Assembly (NCBI GenBank): GCA_025933895.1
Contig: JAICZB010000003.1
Coordinates: 1 to 31,860, forward strand
DNA from: Thermoleophilia bacterium
Lineage (GTDB): Bacteria; Actinomycetota; Thermoleophilia; Gaiellales; Gaiellaceae
Length of the DNA stretch: 31,860 nt
Direction of reading: 5' to 3'
The translations under genes were made by a program, and so were the position numbers. Shown here piece by piece: positions 28,869-31,860 of this stretch (positions within the stretch are counted from its first letter, which is position 1; each line of letters begins with the position of its first letter). Under the pieces are notes generated by a model, which saw nothing but the letters and a program-made list of their open reading frames with translations, did not search any database and was not told the origin of the DNA.

Positions 28869-31706
28869 ATGGTGAGCGCTCTCCCGAGCGGTGTGGTGAC
28901 GTTGCTGTTCACGGATGTGGAGGGCTCGACGCGGCTGTTGCAGGAGCTGGGCGACGGCTACGGGGAGGCGTTGCACGAGCATCGGCGGCGACTCCGCGAG
29001 GCGTTTGCCGAGCACGAGGGCGTTGAGGTGGACACGCAGGGTGATGCGTTTTTCGTCGCCTTCGCCCGCGCGTCGAACGCGGTCGCCGCTGCTGCGGACT
29101 GCCAGCGCGCACTTGCCGGCGGGCCGATTCGCGTGCGCGTGGGGCTGCACACGGGCGAGCCGCGGCTGACCGATGAAGGGTACGTCGGCCTCGACGTGCA
29201 CAAGGGCGCGCGCATCGCGGCCGTCGGGCACGGCGGGCAGGTGCTCCTCTCGTCGACGACCCGTGCGCTTGTAGACGGGGACGTCCGCGATCTCGGCGTG
29301 CACCGTCTCAAGGACCTGAGCGCGCCGGAGCGCATCTACCAGCTCGAGATTCAAGGGCTACCGTGCGAGTTCCCGCTGCTGAAGACGGTCGAGGCAGGCA
29401 TGAAGAACCTCCCGCTGCCACGAACGTCCTTCGTCGGCCGCGCGTCGGAGCTCGAAGCGGTCGACCGGCTGCTGGAAGACCCTGAATGCCGCCTGCTGAC
29501 GCTCGTCGGGCCGGGCGGCGCGGGCAAGACCAGGCTCGCGCTCGAGGCCGCCGCTCGGCGCGTCGACCGCTATCCGCACGGCGTCCACTTCGTCCCGCTC
29601 GTCTCGGTCGCCTCGCCGGACTTCCTCGCGCCCGCCGTCGCCGAGTCGATTCAGTTCGCCGTCGATGCGGTGCACAGCGGCTTATCGGCGCGGGACCAGC
29701 TGCTGGACTACCTCAGTGAGCGCTCGACGTTGCTCGTGCTCGACAACTTCGAGCATCTCGTCGAGGGCTCGGGGCTTCTGAGCGAGGTGATCGAGCGCGC
29801 TCCGCACGTCAAGCTCCTGACGACCTCTCGGGAGCGGCTCAACGTCCAGAGCGAGTGGGTGTTCGACGTCGAGGGCCTCGGTCTCGCGGAGAACGGGAAC
29901 GGGAGCGCCCCGGCGGTGCACCTGTTCGTCGAGCGGGCCGCGCAGGTCGTACCGGGCTTCGCCCTCGACGAGGCCGGGTACTCGCAGGCGCTCCGCGTCT
30001 GCGGGCTCGTCGGCGGGATGCCGCTCGGCATCGAGCTCGCGGCCTCATGGGTGTCCGTGCTCTCCTGCGCCGAGATCGCGCATGAGATCGAGGGCAACAT
30101 CGACTTCCTCGCCACGTCGATGCGCGACGTGCCGGAACGACACCGGAGCCTGCGAGCGGCCATCGACCAGTCGTGGCGCCTGCTCACGAACGAGCAACGC
30201 AGCGCGTTCTCGCGGTTATCCGTCTTCCGCGGCAGCTTCGACCGCAGCGCCGCGGTCGCGGTCACGGGCGCCGACCTGCGTCTCCTTTCCGAGCTCGTCG
30301 CGAAGTCGCTCCTGCGCCGTCCGGACTTCGGCCGCTTCGAGCTCCACGAGCTGCTGCGTCAGTACGCGGCCGAGCAGCTGCACCTGCTCCCGGCCGAGGA
30401 GGGGGACGCGCGCGAGCGCCACGCGCGTCATTACGCGGCGATGCTCCTGGAGCAGCAGGCGGCACTCATGGGCCCGGAATTCGCCGTGGCCCGGGACGAG
30501 CTGCGCGGCGAGCTGGACAATCTTCGCGCTGCGACTGAGTGGATCCTCGCGGAGCAGGACGAGGATCCGGCGCTGGAGATGCTCGAAGCCATCTACACGT
30601 TTCTCTGGATGCACGGCTGGTACGAGGGTGCCGAGACGCTCGAGCGCTTCGAGCGCACGGCCGGCTTCGACGCCGACGACCCCGAAAGCGCGAGCGCTGT
30701 CGCGCTGGCGGCGGCGATGTACCGGGTCACTATCGGCGCCCGACTGGGGTACGACCCCGAAGCCGAGGAGCTCGCCACCCGCTGCTTGCCCGTCCTGCGA
30801 GCACGAAACATGGAGCGGGAGCTCGCAAACTGCCTGTGCTCGCTGGGCATGTGGGGCGTGTACCGGGACGTCTACACAGAGGCGGCGGCGTTTAGCGCCG
30901 AGGGGGCGGAGCTCGCGCGGGTGTCCGGGGACGGGATCGCCGAGAGCGGTGGTCTGATGGATCTCGGTTTCGCGCGACTCCTGATGGATGACCTCGAATC
31001 GGCACGCGAGGCGTTCGACGCAGCGCATGTCGTCTCAGGCCGGCTCGGCAACCCGATTCTGCGCGCGTACGCCACTAGCAAGCTCGGCCTTCTCGCCGAT
31101 GCCGAGGAGCGCTTCGGCGACGCGCTGCACTTCCACATGGAAGCGCACGACCTATTCGCGTCCGTCGGCGAGGCCGCAGGACTGGGGTACGCGCTCAGCC
31201 GCGCGAGCCTGAGCGCGTTCGGGCTGGGCGACTACTCCGAGGCCTTGCGGCTCGGGCGGGCCGGCTACGAGGCGTTCTCCGAGAGCAACCACCGCTGGGG
31301 CCTGATCACTGCGCTCTGCCGCATCGGCTTCGCCGCACTCGCGCTCGGAGACGGCACCGAGGCGCGCGAGCGCTTCGACGATGCGCTCGAGCGGGCCCGC
31401 GACGCGCAGGCCGTCTCGCTCGAGCTTCTTGCATTGAGCGGGATCGGCGCGTGCCTCGCCGAAGATCCAGCGGAGCAGGAGCGGGCCGTAGTGATCCTCA
31501 CGTTCGCGATGGGTCACGAGCAACTGCCCGCGTCCTACGCCTTCGCCGCCCGCCCGGCCCTCGATCGGCTCGAGGCGGAGCTGCCGGCGGAGCAACTCGC
31601 AGCTGCCCGCGCTGCCGCCGCCGCCGCGACGCTGGAAGAGCTCGAGCGGACGGCACGCCAGCCGAACCAATTCGTCGGCCCGGGCTCGCACCGGAGCCAG
31701 GCCTAG
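28869..31706 (+). CDS. Nucleotide cyclase-homology / NB-ARC ATPase / TPR regulator
   Basis: 945 residues from ATG 28869 (GTG 28872 is possible; no clear ribosome-binding site). Three parts. Residues 8-160 are a class III cyclase homology domain: TLLFTDVEGSTRLLQEL with Asp16, VDTQGDAFFVAF with Asp59 (the two metal aspartates), and YVGLDVHKGARIAAVG, where the usual Asn is His111 and Arg115 is kept. Residues ~185-480 are an NB-ARC/STAND ATPase with P-loop GPGGAGKT (214-221), LLVLDNFEHL (Walker B) and GMPLGIELAASW (GLPL-type motif). The remaining ~450 residues are helical TPR-like repeats (LGFARLLMDDLESAREAF, LGYALSRASLSAFGLGDYSEAL). The fold is that of large signal-gated regulators common in actinobacteria. 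Cyclase activity is doubtful with the Asn-to-His change; the target is unknown. Confidence 0.88.
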   Translation: MVSALPSGVVTLLFTDVEGSTRLLQELGDGYGEALHEHRRRLREAFAEHEGVEVDTQGDAFFVAFARASNAVAAAADCQRALAGGPIRVRVGLHTGEPRLTDEGYVGLDVHKGARIAAVGHGGQVLLSSTTRALVDGDVRDLGVHRLKDLSAPERIYQLEIQGLPCEFPLLKTVEAGMKNLPLPRTSFVGRASELEAVDRLLEDPECRLLTLVGPGGAGKTRLALEAAARRVDRYPHGVHFVPLVSVASPDFLAPAVAESIQFAVDAVHSGLSARDQLLDYLSERSTLLVLDNFEHLVEGSGLLSEVIERAPHVKLLTTSRERLNVQSEWVFDVEGLGLAENGNGSAPAVHLFVERAAQVVPGFALDEAGYSQALRVCGLVGGMPLGIELAASWVSVLSCAEIAHEIEGNIDFLATSMRDVPERHRSLRAAIDQSWRLLTNEQRSAFSRLSVFRGSFDRSAAVAVTGADLRLLSELVAKSLLRRPDFGRFELHELLRQYAAEQLHLLPAEEGDARERHARHYAAMLLEQQAALMGPEFAVARDELRGELDNLRAATEWILAEQDEDPALEMLEAIYTFLWMHGWYEGAETLERFERTAGFDADDPESASAVALAAAMYRVTIGARLGYDPEAEELATRCLPVLRARNMERELANCLCSLGMWGVYRDVYTEAAAFSAEGAELARVSGDGIAESGGLMDLGFARLLMDDLESAREAFDAAHVVSGRLGNPILRAYATSKLGLLADAEERFGDALHFHMEAHDLFASVGEAAGLGYALSRASLSAFGLGDYSEALRLGRAGYEAFSESNHRWGLITALCRIGFAALALGDGTEARERFDDALERARDAQAVSLELLALSGIGACLAEDPAEQERAVVILTFAMGHEQLPASYAFAARPALDRLEAELPAEQLAAARAAAAAATLEELERTARQPNQFVGPGSHRSQA

Positions 31707-31762
31707 CTGTTTCTCCCAGATGGCGACCACATCGGCCTGAGGCGCCCGCGCGTGCGCTTAAC

Positions 31763-31790
31763 GACTCCCCTCCTCGCTTGAGAGGGGGTC
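31763..31790 (+). terminator. Imperfect hairpin after the cyclase-NB-ARC gene
   Basis: GACTCCCC (31763-31770) can pair with the GGGGGTC ending at 31790, giving about 7 pairs with one G-T wobble and a long loop. It is 56 bp after the stop with no T tail, so a terminator role is uncertain. Confidence 0.3.
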
Positions 31791-31809
31791 AAGCCGGATG
31801 AGAGGGAGC

Positions 31810-31827
31810 GTGCGACCCGGTGCGACC
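31810..31827. repeat. Tandem GTGCGACC octamer, right of the cyclase-NB-ARC gene
   Basis: GTGCGACC-CG-GTGCGACC with a 10-bp period, the counterpart of 28729-28747. After it the window ends without a gene start. Confidence 0.45.
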
Positions 31828-31860
31828 TTTGTCGCCAAGCGGCGCAACGGACACTGCGAC

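Noticed and set aside
28529..31858. A 12-mer inverted match (ACGGACACTGCG at 31847-31858 against 28529-28540)
   Set aside because: Many 12-mer matches are expected by chance in a 32-kb GC-rich window; no further similarity extends from it.
1..31860. CRISPR arrays, rRNA genes, insertion-sequence transposases, replication origins
   Set aside because: No regularly spaced repeats, no rRNA-like segments and no transposase motifs were seen on either strand.

Overview
The window is uniformly GC-rich with actinobacterial gene content: an MmyB-type regulator, GTG starts, GTGA/ATGA gene overlaps, a GNAT-acyl-CoA synthetase fusion, a DosS/DosR-like two-component pair, and DUF4386, DUF4389 and DUF6544 proteins. 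The best guess is a soil or sediment actinomycete of class Thermoleophilia (Gaiellales or Solirubrobacterales), possibly from a metagenome. This is inferred from gene content and protein style; no rRNA or marker gene is present.

Left end (1-2.8 kb), mobile or accessory: the end of an MmyB-type regulator, a ribbon-helix-helix antitoxin whose Doc toxin has lost its N-terminus and start codon, a DUF3024 protein, and a tyrosine integrase. The integrase is followed 26 bp later by a 42-nt copy of the 3' half of a threonine-type tRNA. A second 42-nt copy (37/42 identical) lies at 28.59 kb in the same orientation, so the central 25.8 kb is bracketed by tRNA-derived attachment-site-like repeats.

Centre-left (3.1-18.6 kb), energy and low-oxygen physiology: a small secreted protein, a frameshifted cupin, a frameshifted GNAT-acyl-CoA synthetase (Pat-like), two divergent universal stress proteins, an ApbE/ferric-reductase-like operon, a zinc alcohol dehydrogenase, a GAF-GAF histidine kinase with its NarL-type regulator, two small proteins, a membrane protein, phosphoketolase and acetate kinase (head to head), and a CBS-pair protein. 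This mix (USPs, CBS protein, DosS-like kinase, C2 metabolism, acyl-CoA/acetylation enzyme) resembles a hypoxia or dormancy regulon. Phosphoketolase gives acetyl-phosphate, acetate kinase turns it into acetate and ATP, and the synthetase can exchange acetate and acetyl-CoA.

Centre (18.8-22.9 kb): five overlapping genes encode a membrane-anchored NirK-like cupredoxin lacking one catalytic histidine, a DoxX-like membrane protein, an unrecognised conserved-looking protein, an SRPBCC protein and a DUF6544 protein. This tight operon is the best candidate for an undescribed system.

Centre-right (23.1-28.3 kb): a short-chain dehydrogenase, DUF4389 and DUF4386 membrane proteins, a winged-helix regulator, and an MFS exporter-TetR operon with a readable promoter and two overlapping inverted repeats.

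Right end (28.3-31.9 kb): non-coding DNA with repeats, a terminator and the second tRNA-half remnant, then a 945-residue cyclase-NB-ARC-TPR regulator flanked by short tandem repeats. Two apparent single-base insertions in G runs (3677-3679 and 6079-6082) may be real mutations or assembly errors.
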